DNA of 64,000 nt from positions 1 through 64,000 of the forward strand of contig NZ_JAAVUN010000001.1 of the NCBI RefSeq assembly GCF_012163155.1, in the 5' to 3' direction. Below, one piece after another: positions 19,013 through 27,611 of the stretch. The stretch's first letter is position 1, and every line of letters starts with the position of its first letter. The stretch comes from Kocuria subflava (GTDB taxonomy: Bacteria > Actinomycetota > Actinomycetes > Actinomycetales > Micrococcaceae). Position numbers and translations under genes: made by a program. The notes under the pieces are model-generated. The model was not told the DNA's origin. It worked only from the letters and a program-made list of their open reading frames with translations, and did not search any database.

Positions 19013-19972
19013 ATGGCCACCTTCAACATCGAAGAGCTCGAGAACGGAACCGTCTACGACCAGGACGGCAGCAAGGTTGGCGGCGTCGCACAGCTTTACC
19101 TGGACGACGCCTCGGGCGAGCCCAACTGGGTCACCGTCAACACCGGCCTGTTCGGCACCAACGAGACCTTTGTCCCCCTGGATCAGGCTCGCGTGAACAA
19201 CGGAGAGATCCACGTTCCGTACACCAAGGACTTCATCAAGGACGCCCCGAACCTGAATGCCGATGCACACATCGACGAGCGCCAGGAAGACGAGCTCTAC
19301 CGCTACTACGGCCTGAACGGCTCCGGCAACAACGACGCCGCCCGCACCGCAGGTGCCGCCGGTGGCGTGGCAGGCGCCCGCCAGGACCGCAACGTGGGCG
19401 ATGACCGCGCACAGCGTCGCCACGACGACGCCAACCGCGGCCAGTACCCGGACGAGCGCGGCGAGTACACCCGTGAGGGCGACCAGGGCCAGTACGGCCT
19501 GGAAGGCTCCCCCCGTGACAACCGTGACGCCAACGTGGGCAACCGCGACGTCGATGGCCGCACCGATGTTGACGGCAACTCCGTGGTCCGCCACGAGGAG
19601 CAGGTCAACGTGGGCACCGAGCGCGTCCAGACCGGCCGCGCCCGTCTGCGCAAGCGCGTTGTGACCGAGCACGAGACCATCACCGTGCCGGTCGAGCGCG
19701 AAGAGGTCGAGATCGTCCGCGAGCCCATCGGCGAGGGCCAAGCTCACGACGGCGCTTCCCTGGGTGAAGAGGACGTTGAGGTCACCCTGACCGAAGAGCG
19801 CCCCGTGGTGGACAAGGAAGTTGTTGCCAAGGAGCGCGTGGGCCTGGACAAGAACGTTGTTCAGGACCAGGAGCGCGTCCAGACCGAGGTCGCCCGCGAA
19901 GAGGTTGAGGTCGTCAACGACGGCGACGCCGATGGCCGCAACGACTTGGACGGCCGCAACAACCGTCGCTGA
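19013..19972 (+). CDS. PRC-barrel and DUF2382 (YsnF/AvaK-type) stress protein
   Basis: 319-residue soluble, highly charged protein. Residues 1-100 form a PRC-barrel-like domain (NGTVYDQDGSKVGGVAQLYLDD). A disordered D/N/R/G-rich spacer follows (about 105-200). The C-terminal DUF2382 domain carries the duplicated REEQVNVGTER/RKRVVTEHETITVPVEREEVE pattern, repeated later as KEVVAKERVGLDK. Proteins of this type are induced by general stress in actinobacteria and bacilli, but the molecular role is unknown. RBS AGGAG is 6 bases before the ATG. It is flanked by an unusual run of three hairpins downstream. Confidence 0.88.
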   Translation: MATFNIEELENGTVYDQDGSKVGGVAQLYLDDASGEPNWVTVNTGLFGTNETFVPLDQARVNNGEIHVPYTKDFIKDAPNLNADAHIDERQEDELYRYYGLNGSGNNDAARTAGAAGGVAGARQDRNVGDDRAQRRHDDANRGQYPDERGEYTREGDQGQYGLEGSPRDNRDANVGNRDVDGRTDVDGNSVVRHEEQVNVGTERVQTGRARLRKRVVTEHETITVPVEREEVEIVREPIGEGQAHDGASLGEEDVEVTLTEERPVVDKEVVAKERVGLDKNVVQDQERVQTEVAREEVEVVNDGDADGRNDLDGRNNRR

Positions 19973-20022
19973 GTCACCGCGTCGCAAACGCGTGGGCATC
20001 ACTGAGGTGATGTCATAGAGGT

Positions 20023-20063
20023 GGATCTGTCAGCGCACCCGTCCGTGTCGCACTGACAGATCC
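20023..20063. terminator. First of three consecutive hairpins (PRC/YccF convergent gap)
   Basis: GGATCTGTCAG and CTGACAGATCC form an 11-bp perfect stem closing a 19-base loop, 50 bases after the PRC stop codon. Confidence 0.6.
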
Positions 20064-20087
20064 AGCCGGGTCAGTCATTGACCCTGG

Positions 20088-20123
20088 TGTGGGGTGTTCG
20101 GAGGTGGATCCGAGCACCCCACA
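20088..20123. terminator. Second hairpin in the same gap
   Basis: TGTGGGGTGTTCGGA and TCCGAGCACCCCACA pair over 15 bp with one G-T wobble and a 6-base loop. Confidence 0.6.
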
Positions 20124-20161
20124 GTCATGTCTGACCTCAGTGCGGTATCAGCTTCTTCCCG

Positions 20162-20211
20162 AACACGCTTTTGGCCGCTTCCAGGCACGTGGAAGCGGCC
20201 AGAAGCGTGTT
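20162..20211. terminator. Third hairpin in the same gap, 21-bp stem
   Basis: Two 21-base arms starting AACACGCTT pair with a single mismatch around an 8-base loop. It ends 20 bases before the YccF stop codon, so it is best placed as the yccF terminator. Confidence 0.65.
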
Positions 20212-20231
20212 GTCAGTTCAGAGCGTGCGGC

Positions 20232-20654
20232 TCAGACGCGAGCCATGGGCAACATCTGTGCCCGGGCATCCGAGGAGGAGACCACCTGCTTGCCGAACGG
20301 GAAGCAGGTCACCGGGATGAGCTTGAGGTTTGCCCATGCCAGGGGCAGTCCAATGATGGTGATGGCTTGTGCCACGGCGGTCAGCACGTGACCGATGGCC
20401 AACCACAGGCCGGCCACCACAAACCAGATCACGTTGCCCACGGTGCTCAGCCCGCTGGGACGGCCGACTGCGATCACCTCACGGCCAAAGGGCCACAGAA
20501 CGAATCCTGCGATCCGGAAGGATGCCAGCCCAAACGGAATGGTCACAATGAAGATGCAGGCCACGATTCCCGCCAGCACGTAGCCCAGGAACAGCAGCCA
20601 CCCTGCCGTGACCAACCAGATGATGTTCAGAATCAAAGAGATCAGTGTGCGCAT
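20232..20654 (-). CDS. YccF-domain inner-membrane protein
   Basis: 140-residue membrane protein made of two YccF repeats: NIIWLVTAGWLLFLGY ... TIPFGLASFRIAGFVLWPFGREV and NVIWFVVAGLWLAIGH ... IGLPLAWANLKLIPVTCFPFGKQVV. Each repeat has paired hydrophobic helices. The family is widespread, but its function is unknown. There is no obvious RBS before the ATG at 20654. The amino-acid permease gene ends 110 bases upstream, separated by a large hairpin. Confidence 0.88.
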   Translation of the reverse strand: MRTLISLILNIIWLVTAGWLLFLGYVLAGIVACIFIVTIPFGLASFRIAGFVLWPFGREVIAVGRPSGLSTVGNVIWFVVAGLWLAIGHVLTAVAQAITIIGLPLAWANLKLIPVTCFPFGKQVVSSSDARAQMLPMARV

Positions 20655-20682
20655 GGTTCAACAGTACGCAGGGTGAGCAAAC

Positions 20683-20744
20683 GGCCGCCGTCGTGGGTGG
20701 GATGGTTGCCATGTGAGGCAACGGTCCCACGCACGACGACGGCC
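20683..20744 (-). terminator. Large hairpin between permease and yccF
   Basis: Outer arms beginning GGCCGCCGTCGTG pair with CACGACGACGGCC (few mismatches), and an inner TTGCC/GGCAA stem continues it. It follows the permease stop on the minus strand and precedes yccF. The right arm contains the repeated CACGACGACG core. Confidence 0.6.
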
Positions 20745-20764
20745 GCTGGGGTTGTGCGCGCCAG

Positions 20765-22249
20765 TCAGGGCGCCGGTGTGCTCGCCTGGGAATCGCGGGT
20801 GGTTTCCACCAGGGAGCTGCGGCCGCGGCGTCGGGAGATCAGTGCGCCGATGACCATGAGGACCACCACGAGGGCCGTGGTGGCCAGGATCTGGAATCGG
20901 ACGTCCGCCACGGTCAGACCCAGGCCGATGATGGTTGCCACCACCACCAGTGCCAGCACGTTGGTCCAGGGGAACAGTCGTGCGGAGTAGGGCCAGGGTT
21001 CGCCGTTGCGGTGGGCGCGGCGTCGCAGGATTAAGTGTGAGACCAGGGTGGCCAACCAGGTGACAATCAGCGTGGAGCCCACAATGTTGAGCAGGATGCC
21101 CAGGATTTCCTCCGCCCACAGGTAGTTCAGACCCACGCCCAGGAAGCCGAAGGCCGTGGAGGCCATCACGGCTGCCACGGGCACACGACGGTTGTTGAGC
21201 CAGTGCAGGCCCCGGGGAGCCAGGCCGCGTTCGGACAGGGAGAACACCATGCGGGAGGCGCCGTAGAGGTTGGCGTTGAGGGAGGAGAGCAGGGCAATCA
21301 CGATCACGATGCCCAACACGGCACCCAGGCCCGGCAGCCCTGCGGCATCCAAGGTGGCCACGAACGGGGAGGCCCCCAAAGAGTCAGAGTCCCAGGGCAG
21401 GGCGATCACCATGAGCGCCACGGAGCCCATGTAGAACAGCAGAATGCGCCACACGATGGTGCGGATGGCGCGGGAGACGTTGCGGGCGGGATCATCGGTT
21501 TCTGCGGCGGCCACGGCCACGATCTCAATGCCGCCGAAGGCGAAGGCGACCACCAGCAGGCCTGCAGCAACACCGGCCACCCCCATGGGGAAGAACCCTC
21601 CGTGCTCGGTCAAGTTGCTGAATCCCGGGGGATCGGCGGGGGTGCCGCCGAACAGGAACACGATGCCTACGATCAAGAAGGCCACCACGGCCCCCACCTT
21701 GAGCATGGAGAACCAGAACTCGAACTCGCCGAACTTGCCCACGCCCAGCAGGTTGATGGCGGTGAACACCACCATGAAGACCAGTGCCAGGACCCATTGC
21801 GGGAACACGGGCCACAGTCCGGAGAGCAGTTGTGCGGAGGCGGTGGCCTCCGCAGCAATCACCAGGCACAGCTGGATCCACCACAGCCAGCCCACGGTGA
21901 ACCCGGCGGCCGGTCCCAGGGCACGTTCCGTGTAGACCGAGAAGGCGCCGGAGGCGGGGGCGGCAGCCACCATCTCGCCGAGCGCACGCATCATGATGAT
22001 GACCACCAGCCCGGCAATGGCATAAGAGATCAGAACGGCAGGGCCGGCTGCGGCAATGCCGGCGCCTGAGCCAATGAACAGCCCGGCGCCGATGGCGGAG
22101 CCCAGGCTCATCATGACCAGGTGGCGGGCTTTCATGGAGGTGCCCAGGTGGCTGGTGACCTGTGGGGTTGCTGCGGAGGTGGCAGCTTCCGTGGAGGTGG
22201 CAGGCGTTGGCGCGGAGGTGTTGCGCGCACCGCGTGGGGAAGAACTCAT
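20765..22249 (-). CDS. APC-superfamily amino-acid permease
   Basis: Cation-coupled amino-acid importer of the AAT (AnsP/ProY/RocE-like) group, 494 residues with 12 predicted helices. The N-terminal signature GSAIGAGLFIGSGAGIAAAGPA near residue 52 is the substrate-contact loop of helix 1. FAFGGIEIVAVAAAETDDPARNV near 240 is the conserved helix 6 region, and RVPVAAVMAS lies near 360. The variable A/T/S/P N-terminus is cytoplasmic. The specific amino acid is not evident. Monocistronic. Confidence 0.9.
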   Translation of the reverse strand: MSSSPRGARNTSAPTPATSTEAATSAATPQVTSHLGTSMKARHLVMMSLGSAIGAGLFIGSGAGIAAAGPAVLISYAIAGLVVIIMMRALGEMVAAAPASGAFSVYTERALGPAAGFTVGWLWWIQLCLVIAAEATASAQLLSGLWPVFPQWVLALVFMVVFTAINLLGVGKFGEFEFWFSMLKVGAVVAFLIVGIVFLFGGTPADPPGFSNLTEHGGFFPMGVAGVAAGLLVVAFAFGGIEIVAVAAAETDDPARNVSRAIRTIVWRILLFYMGSVALMVIALPWDSDSLGASPFVATLDAAGLPGLGAVLGIVIVIALLSSLNANLYGASRMVFSLSERGLAPRGLHWLNNRRVPVAAVMASTAFGFLGVGLNYLWAEEILGILLNIVGSTLIVTWLATLVSHLILRRRAHRNGEPWPYSARLFPWTNVLALVVVATIIGLGLTVADVRFQILATTALVVVLMVIGALISRRRGRSSLVETTRDSQASTPAP

Positions 22250-22303
22250 GCCCGCGAACTTAGCACCGCTCAGGAGCCTGATGTTTCATCGGCTGGTCAA
22301 TCC

Positions 22304-22363
22304 GCCGAGCAGTGGCTTGCGCCGCCGATCAGCCCTGATGGGCGGCACAACTCACTACTGGGC
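22304..22363. repeat. Imperfect 60-bp palindrome A, upstream flank of the FAD monooxygenase
   Basis: Arms of about 29 bases (GCCGAGCAGTGG... / ...CTCACTACTGGGC) with several mismatches around a CC centre. It is clearly related to palindrome B at 23535-23594: both share GGCGGCACAACTCACT or its near match. Confidence 0.7.
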
Positions 22364-22468
22364 TGGAGTAACAGGCATGTGTGGTGCACAGCACATCCCT
22401 CACGTAGCTTGGGATGCATCAATAGACGTGCATTGTGCTCAATACGCATATGAATAAGGAGCGTTCAC

Positions 22469-23512
22469 ATGAACAGTCCGCAGATCACCATTGTGGGAGC
22501 GGGGATCGGCGGCCTGACGCTGGGCATCGAGCTGCGGCGTCGTGGATTTGACGTCCAGATCTGGGAGGCCACGCGCGAGCTGCGGGAGGTCGGTGCCGCG
22601 GTGGCCCTGTCCGCCAACGCCACACGGTTCTACCTGGAGCGCTTTGGCTTGGAGTCTGAGCTGGCGGCGGCCTGGGCCGAGGTGGATGGCCTGATTCATC
22701 GCGACGGCCGCACTGGCCGGATTGTTGGGCGCCACCACACCCGCAGCAGCTACCGGGAACAGTTCGGCGCGCCATACGTGGGCATTCACCGAGCCGATCT
22801 GCAGCGCATTCTGGCAGGCGCGTTCGGTGCGGAAGGCCTGCACCTGTCCAAGCGCGTGATCACCATTGACGACGACGGCCCGCGCGCCACCCTTCATTTC
22901 GAAGACGGCGATTCGGCGCAGGCTGACCTGGTGATCGGTGCTGACGGCGCGCGCTCCACGGTTCGCAAACTGATGCTGGGCTATGGCTTTGCCCTGTACT
23001 CGGGGGCATCGGCCTCCCGGGGGATTGTGACGCCGGAGGCATTGAGCGAACTCCCGGATCCGGAGGCCATTCAGTTCTGGATGGGCCCGGGGGCCCACCT
23101 GCTGCACTATCCCATCGGTTCCGGTGAGCAGAACTTCTTCCTGGTGCAGCGCTGCCCGGCGCCGTGGCCGCACAAGAGTTGGGTGGTTCCGGTGGAGGAA
23201 GGCTCACCCCTGGAGGGATTCCGTGACTGGCATCCGGCAGTGGTGCAGATGATCACCGCAGTTCCTGTGACAGAGAGGTGGGGACTATTTCATCGCCCAC
23301 CGCTGTCCCGGTGGTCACGTGGGCGCATCACTTTGCTGGGCGATGCCGCGCACGCGCTGGTGCCCCACCACGGTCAGGGGACCAATCAGTCGATTGAGGA
23401 CGCCATCGTCCTGGCGGATCCGGGCATGTTCGACCGCCACCTCAGCTGGATTCACGGCTTCCGCGCGGACACGGAGATTCCCGACGACGCCGCCGGTGGT
23501 ACCTGGTTGTGA
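22469..23512 (+). CDS. FAD-dependent aromatic-ring monooxygenase (salicylate hydroxylase-like), internally shortened
   Basis: Class A flavoprotein monooxygenase. GAGIGGL near residue 11 binds the ADP part of FAD, GADGARS near 165 is the DG motif and GDAAHALVPHHGQG near 291 is the GD motif. After NQSIEDAIVLA the sequence passes straight to DPGMFDRHLSWIHGFRADTE, which matches only the end of usual family members. About 40-50 residues normally in between (the helix with arginines that follows the GD motif) are missing, so 347 residues is short. AAGGAG precedes the ATG. Related palindromes flank the gene on both sides. Activity is doubtful. Confidence 0.8.
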   Translation: MNSPQITIVGAGIGGLTLGIELRRRGFDVQIWEATRELREVGAAVALSANATRFYLERFGLESELAAAWAEVDGLIHRDGRTGRIVGRHHTRSSYREQFGAPYVGIHRADLQRILAGAFGAEGLHLSKRVITIDDDGPRATLHFEDGDSAQADLVIGADGARSTVRKLMLGYGFALYSGASASRGIVTPEALSELPDPEAIQFWMGPGAHLLHYPIGSGEQNFFLVQRCPAPWPHKSWVVPVEEGSPLEGFRDWHPAVVQMITAVPVTERWGLFHRPPLSRWSRGRITLLGDAAHALVPHHGQGTNQSIEDAIVLADPGMFDRHLSWIHGFRADTEIPDDAAGGTWL

Positions 23513-23534
23513 GCTGTTTGTCCTGCCACCTTCT

Positions 23535-23594
23535 GCCGAACAGTGAGTTGTGCCGCCCATCAGCACTGATCAGCGGCACAACTCACTGCTCGGC
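23535..23594. repeat. 60-bp palindrome B, downstream flank of the FAD monooxygenase
   Basis: Left arm GCCGAACAGTGAGTTGTGCC... and right arm ...GGCACAACTCACTGCTCGGC pair over about 29 bp with a CA centre. It lies between convergent stop codons and may also act as terminator. It is a relative of palindrome A. Confidence 0.75.
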
Positions 23595-23653
23595 GGGGGG
23601 TGGGCTTGGGTGTAGGCGCCCGGTGTCCTCAGCGGGAGGTGGGTGGGTTTGGC

Positions 23654-24151
23654 TCAGGCCTTGCGCTTGACGTAGAGCTCCCGGCGGATGGTGACCACCA
23701 CCTCGCCGTCGGCGTTGAGGACGTCAGAGTTGAACCACCGCAGCACGCGTTCACCGGTGTCTGCCTCCGCGCGGATCTCATCCAGCGTGGCCTGGTCGAG
23801 GTCAAAGGTGACGTGCAGGTGACCGTGACCGGGTCGGCGGAAGCGCCCTTCCACCTGGCGGTCCCACACGATGTAGTCGGAGCCCAGGTTCTTCATCAGG
23901 ATCAACATCCAGAAGGGGTCCGTGCCGGAGAGCATGGTCCCGCCGAACACCGTTCCCACGTAGTTGGAGGTCCACGGTCGGGAGCGGATGCTCACGCGTA
24001 CTCGGCGCCAATCCGGGGAGATCTCCTGCACGCGGATGCCAGCTCCCAGGAATGGTGGCCAGATGGACATGCCCAGAGCCAGCGCTTTGGGGCTGGAGAA
24101 TGCGCGCTTGATGGGTCCCACCGACTGGTGGGTTGAACTGCTGCGGGCCAT
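23654..24151 (-). CDS. DUF4442 / PaaI-like hotdog-fold protein
   Basis: 165 residues, a probable acyl-CoA thioesterase-like hotdog protein. The conserved parts are FSSPKALALGMSIWPPFLGAGIRV, TSNYVGTVFGGTMLSGTDPFWMLIL (the YiiD-C/DUF4442 hotdog helix) and YIVWDRQVEGRFRRPG. The ATG at 24151 is chosen because GAGGTAGG lies just upstream. It is divergent from a TetR gene with only about 60 bp between them, so that regulator probably controls both sides. An acyl substrate fits with the lipid-type MMPL exporter on the other side. Confidence 0.82.
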   Translation of the reverse strand: MARSSSTHQSVGPIKRAFSSPKALALGMSIWPPFLGAGIRVQEISPDWRRVRVSIRSRPWTSNYVGTVFGGTMLSGTDPFWMLILMKNLGSDYIVWDRQVEGRFRRPGHGHLHVTFDLDQATLDEIRAEADTGERVLRWFNSDVLNADGEVVVTIRRELYVKRKA

Positions 24152-24177
24152 GCGACCTACCTCACGTCGTCGTGATG

Positions 24178-24192
24178 TTGCACAGTGTGCAA
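24178..24192. promoter_or_regulatory. Probable TetR operator
   Basis: TTGCACAGTGTGCAA is a perfect 15-bp dyad around a central G. It lies between the divergent DUF4442 and tetR starts, where an autoregulatory TetR site is expected. Confidence 0.6.
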
Positions 24193-24214
24193 GTACTTGG
24201 CTAGATTTTATCCC

Positions 24215-24910
24215 GTGGATCTGACCCAAAGCACCCCTCCCAGCGACAAGCGTGAAGCGCTCAAGTGGCACAACCGCCGCGCCATCGTGGAAGCTGCGGC
24301 TCTTTTGGGTCGTGAACACGGGATCTCCGGGTTCACGGTCAACGACCTCGCCAAGGAGGCGGGGGTCTCACGCCGCACCATCTTCAATCACTTCACCGGG
24401 GTGGAGGAGGCAGTTCAGGCCTCCTTCCTGGATGCCATGAGCGGTCTCTACGGCCAGTTCCAGGACAGCATCGGTGAACAGCGCTTTGCGGACCTCCCCA
24501 CGGCTTATGTGAGGTTTGCAGAGGTCGCTCTGGAGCTGGATGTGATCGGCACCGTGTGTGAGGCCTTGGTCCCGTTCCTGCCGTCACCGAGTCAACAGAC
24601 GGGTACGTGCTCGGAGGTGGACAAGCCGTCGTCGGTGCCCAAACAAGGCAGCGCGGAACTCGAGTTGCTGGCCGTGCAGTCCACCGATGCCGCTGCGCTC
24701 AAGATCGTCGGGTTGTTGCACGAGCGCGTTGACACCAAGGACCCGTTCGAGGCCCATCTGCTGGCCGAACACCTCATCACCACCATCACCGTGTCAGCCG
24801 ACCGTTGGTTCGGCCAAACCCACGGAGAACTCACCCAAGAGACCCGTGCCCTGTGGCAGGAACTGCTGCAACGGGGCATGAATGCACTGGGACGCGGATT
24901 CGCGGCGTAG
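24215..24910 (+). CDS. TetR/AcrR-family transcriptional regulator
   Basis: 231 residues. The N-terminal DNA-binding domain (about residues 12-60) includes the recognition region FTVNDLAKEAGVSRRTIFNHF. The C-terminal ligand/dimer part is helical and not assignable to a known ligand class. GTG at 24215 is preferred to an earlier GTG at 24185, which would fall inside the operator-like dyad. The MMPL exporter gene follows after 74 bases. It probably represses itself, the exporter and the divergent DUF4442 gene. Confidence 0.88.
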   Translation: MDLTQSTPPSDKREALKWHNRRAIVEAAALLGREHGISGFTVNDLAKEAGVSRRTIFNHFTGVEEAVQASFLDAMSGLYGQFQDSIGEQRFADLPTAYVRFAEVALELDVIGTVCEALVPFLPSPSQQTGTCSEVDKPSSVPKQGSAELELLAVQSTDAAALKIVGLLHERVDTKDPFEAHLLAEHLITTITVSADRWFGQTHGELTQETRALWQELLQRGMNALGRGFAA

Positions 24911-24984
24911 CCGCAACCGTCGTCGTCAAGAAACCGGAACCGTCCGCGCACCCGCGGGCCGAACCCAAGAAAGGCCACACAACA

Positions 24985-27453
24985 ATGGCTAAATTCCTCT
25001 ACAGCCTGGGGCGCGGGGCCGCCAGGCGAGCTTGGGCCGTCATCGCGGCCTGGGCCGTGATTCTGGCCCTGTCCGTCGGGGCCTACCTGAGTTTCGGCGG
25101 GACTCTGACCAACCAGTTCGAGATCCCCGGCACGGAAACCCAACGCCTGGCCGATCAGCTGTCGGACGAACTCCCAGAGGCCAACGAAGGTGTGGGCACC
25201 ATTGTGTTCAGCACCGAGGGGGGCTCCGAGTTCACCGAATCCCAGCGGGAGGCCATCGGCGCCGCCCTGGATGACGCCGGTGAGGTTGACGGAGTCGCTT
25301 CCGTAACCAACCCCTTCCAGGCTCAGGACGAACTGGACTCCCAAGAGCAGCAACTCTCCGACGGTGAGGAGCAGCTGGGGCAGTTGATCGAACTGCGGGA
25401 TTCCGGACAGCTGGAAGGTGCGGTGGCCGCAGGCATGGTCCCGGAAGGTGTCACGGCTGAAACGGTGACCGAGCAGGAGGCCCAGCTGGAGGTCGGCCAG
25501 CGCTCCATGGACCTCATGGGTGACTACGGTTTTGTCTCCCCGGATGGCAACACTGCGATCGCCACCGTGAACTTCACCGCCGCTCAGCCGGAGATCGAGC
25601 CGGAGGAGAAGGAAGGGGTGATGAACGCGATCGACGACGCCCGGATCAGTGGTGTCCAGGTCGATTACTCCACCGAACTGGCCCAGACCCTGGGGATCTT
25701 TGGTGCGGCCGAGGTGATCGGGCTGATCGTGGCTGCGACTGTGCTGTTCATCATGCTGCGCACCGTCATCGGTGCCGCCGTGCCGGTGCTCACCGCCCTG
25801 GTGGGTGTGGGTGTGGCCGCGACTGCTGCACTGTCCCTGTCCGGTGTGGTGCAGATGGCCTCCGTGACCCCTGTGCTGGGTCTGATGTTGGGTCTTGCCG
25901 TGGGTATCGACTACTCCCTGTTTGTGCTCAACAAACACCGCCAGCAGTTGCGCCGCGGTGTGCCCCTGTACGAGTCCATCGGTCTGGCCACCGGGACCGC
26001 CGGCTCTGCCGTGGTGTTCGCAGGCTGCACCGTGATGATCGCCCTGGTGGCACTGGCTGTCTCCGGGATTCCGTTCCTGGCTTTGATGGGTGGTGTGGCT
26101 GCGTTCTCCGTGTTGGTGGCCGTGCTGATCACCATCACCCTGACCCCGGCACTTCTGGGCCTGGTGGGCCTCAAGCTGCTGCCACAGACCCAGCGTGACC
26201 AGGTGACCTCCGGGCACTTTGTGGAAGACGCCGCCCACGTGAAGACTCCGCGCTCCGTGCGGCACCCGCTGCTGACAGTGATCGGTGCCTCCACCGCCCT
26301 GATTCTCTTGGCCATTCCGGTGGCCAGCATGCGCCTGGGGTTGCCGGATGGTTCCTCCGAACCGGCCGACACCACCCAGTACCAGGCCTTCCGGATCGTG
26401 GATGAGACCTTTGGGGCAGGCCGTAACGGTCCCATGACCGTGGTGGTGGAACATCCCGAGGACCTGTCCCAAGCCGAGGTCAGCGAACTGCAGCTGAACG
26501 TGGGTGAGCGCATCCAGGAGTTGGACGACGTCAAGAACGTTGTCCCCGCACCGCCCGAGGACGGCACCAACCTGGCCATCCTCCAGGTGGTTCCCGAATC
26601 CGGGCCGGCTGATGAAGCCACAGAAACCCTGGTCAATGACATCCGCGGGTTGTCCACTGAGTTCCAGTCCTCTGATGACGCCTCGATCGGGGTTGCAGGT
26701 CAGACCGCGGCCAACATTGACATCTCCCAGGTCCTGGCTGACGCGCTGCCGCTCTACCTGGGTGTGGTCATCGCGATCTCCCTGGTTCTGTTGGTGATTG
26801 TGTTCCGCTCGTTGATCGTGCCGCTGATTGCTTCCCTGGGCTTCCTGCTGTCCCTGTTGGCAGGTCTGGGCGCCTTGGTGGCCGTGTACCAGTGGGGTTG
26901 GTTGGGCGGTCTGTTCGGGGTTTCCGATCCCGGACCGATCCTGAGCTTCCTGCCGACCCTGATGGTGGGCATCCTGTTCGGCCTGGCCATGGACTACCAG
27001 TTGTTCATCGCCACCGGCATGCGGGAGGCCTACGTCCACGGTCACCCGGCACGTGTCGCTGTGGTCCGTGGTCTGGTGGGCGGCCGGGCAGTGGTGACGG
27101 CCGCGGCCATCATCATGGCCTCCGTGTTCGCGGGCTTCATCTTCTCCCACCTGACCATGATCCGGCCCATGGGCTTCGGCCTGGCGGTTGGCGTGCTGCT
27201 GGACGCTTTTGTGGTACGCATGACCATCATGCCGGCGCTCATGACCCTGCTGGGGGACAAGGCCTGGTGGCTGCCCAAGTGGCTGGACAAGATCCTGCCC
27301 AACGTGGACGTTGAAGGTGATTCCCTCAACCAGCACCGCGAGCCCGTGGAGTCCCCCGCGGACAAGGATCAGCGCGTGGCTCAGGAGACGGTGGATGCGG
27401 AGATCGCATCCGCCCTGGGCCGGGGTTGCGCACATTCCACGACTCTCCGGTAG
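24985..27453 (+). CDS. MMPL/RND-family transporter
   Basis: 822-residue membrane protein with two MMPL halves. Each half has a membrane helix, a large extracytoplasmic domain and a bundle of five or six helices. The conserved LGLAVGIDYSLFVLNKHRQ near residue 300 and ILFGLAMDYQLFIATGMREAY near 665 carry the Gly-Asp-Tyr proton-relay positions. The length is shorter than mycobacterial MmpL3 and fits the actinobacterial YdfJ/ActII-3 type. It may export lipids or hydrophobic drugs. The charged C-terminal tail after the last helix is cytosolic. Controlled by the adjacent TetR. Confidence 0.92.
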   Translation: MAKFLYSLGRGAARRAWAVIAAWAVILALSVGAYLSFGGTLTNQFEIPGTETQRLADQLSDELPEANEGVGTIVFSTEGGSEFTESQREAIGAALDDAGEVDGVASVTNPFQAQDELDSQEQQLSDGEEQLGQLIELRDSGQLEGAVAAGMVPEGVTAETVTEQEAQLEVGQRSMDLMGDYGFVSPDGNTAIATVNFTAAQPEIEPEEKEGVMNAIDDARISGVQVDYSTELAQTLGIFGAAEVIGLIVAATVLFIMLRTVIGAAVPVLTALVGVGVAATAALSLSGVVQMASVTPVLGLMLGLAVGIDYSLFVLNKHRQQLRRGVPLYESIGLATGTAGSAVVFAGCTVMIALVALAVSGIPFLALMGGVAAFSVLVAVLITITLTPALLGLVGLKLLPQTQRDQVTSGHFVEDAAHVKTPRSVRHPLLTVIGASTALILLAIPVASMRLGLPDGSSEPADTTQYQAFRIVDETFGAGRNGPMTVVVEHPEDLSQAEVSELQLNVGERIQELDDVKNVVPAPPEDGTNLAILQVVPESGPADEATETLVNDIRGLSTEFQSSDDASIGVAGQTAANIDISQVLADALPLYLGVVIAISLVLLVIVFRSLIVPLIASLGFLLSLLAGLGALVAVYQWGWLGGLFGVSDPGPILSFLPTLMVGILFGLAMDYQLFIATGMREAYVHGHPARVAVVRGLVGGRAVVTAAAIIMASVFAGFIFSHLTMIRPMGFGLAVGVLLDAFVVRMTIMPALMTLLGDKAWWLPKWLDKILPNVDVEGDSLNQHREPVESPADKDQRVAQETVDAEIASALGRGCAHSTTLR

Positions 27454-27544
27454 TGGCACGACAAGCTCAATCAGCCTGTGAGCGAACACCGTTTACATTG
27501 CTGAGCTGCTGTTTGAGGATGGATCGGTAGATCATCAGCAGTCC

Positions 27545-27588
27545 GTGAACGACGACGACGGTGGGTGACCACGGTCGTCGTCGTTCAC
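27545..27588. promoter_or_regulatory. Perfect inverted repeat upstream of dps
   Basis: GTGAACGACGACGAC (27545-27559) is exactly complementary to 27574-27588 with a 14-base spacer. It lies between the MMPL stop and the dps RBS. It could be the MMPL terminator or a dps operator. Each arm carries the ACGACGAC repeat found throughout the window. Confidence 0.55.
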
Positions 27589-27611
27589 CATTGAGGTCAA
27601 AGGAGGCCACC

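Noticed and set aside
24592-27489. Large open frame antisense to the MMPL gene (and similar ones at 5-1300, 28450-29952, 39719-42103 and 31204-32832)
   Set aside because: His/Gln/Gly/Asp-rich composition with no domains, on the strand opposite well-supported genes. Such frames are the normal result of high-GC codon use.
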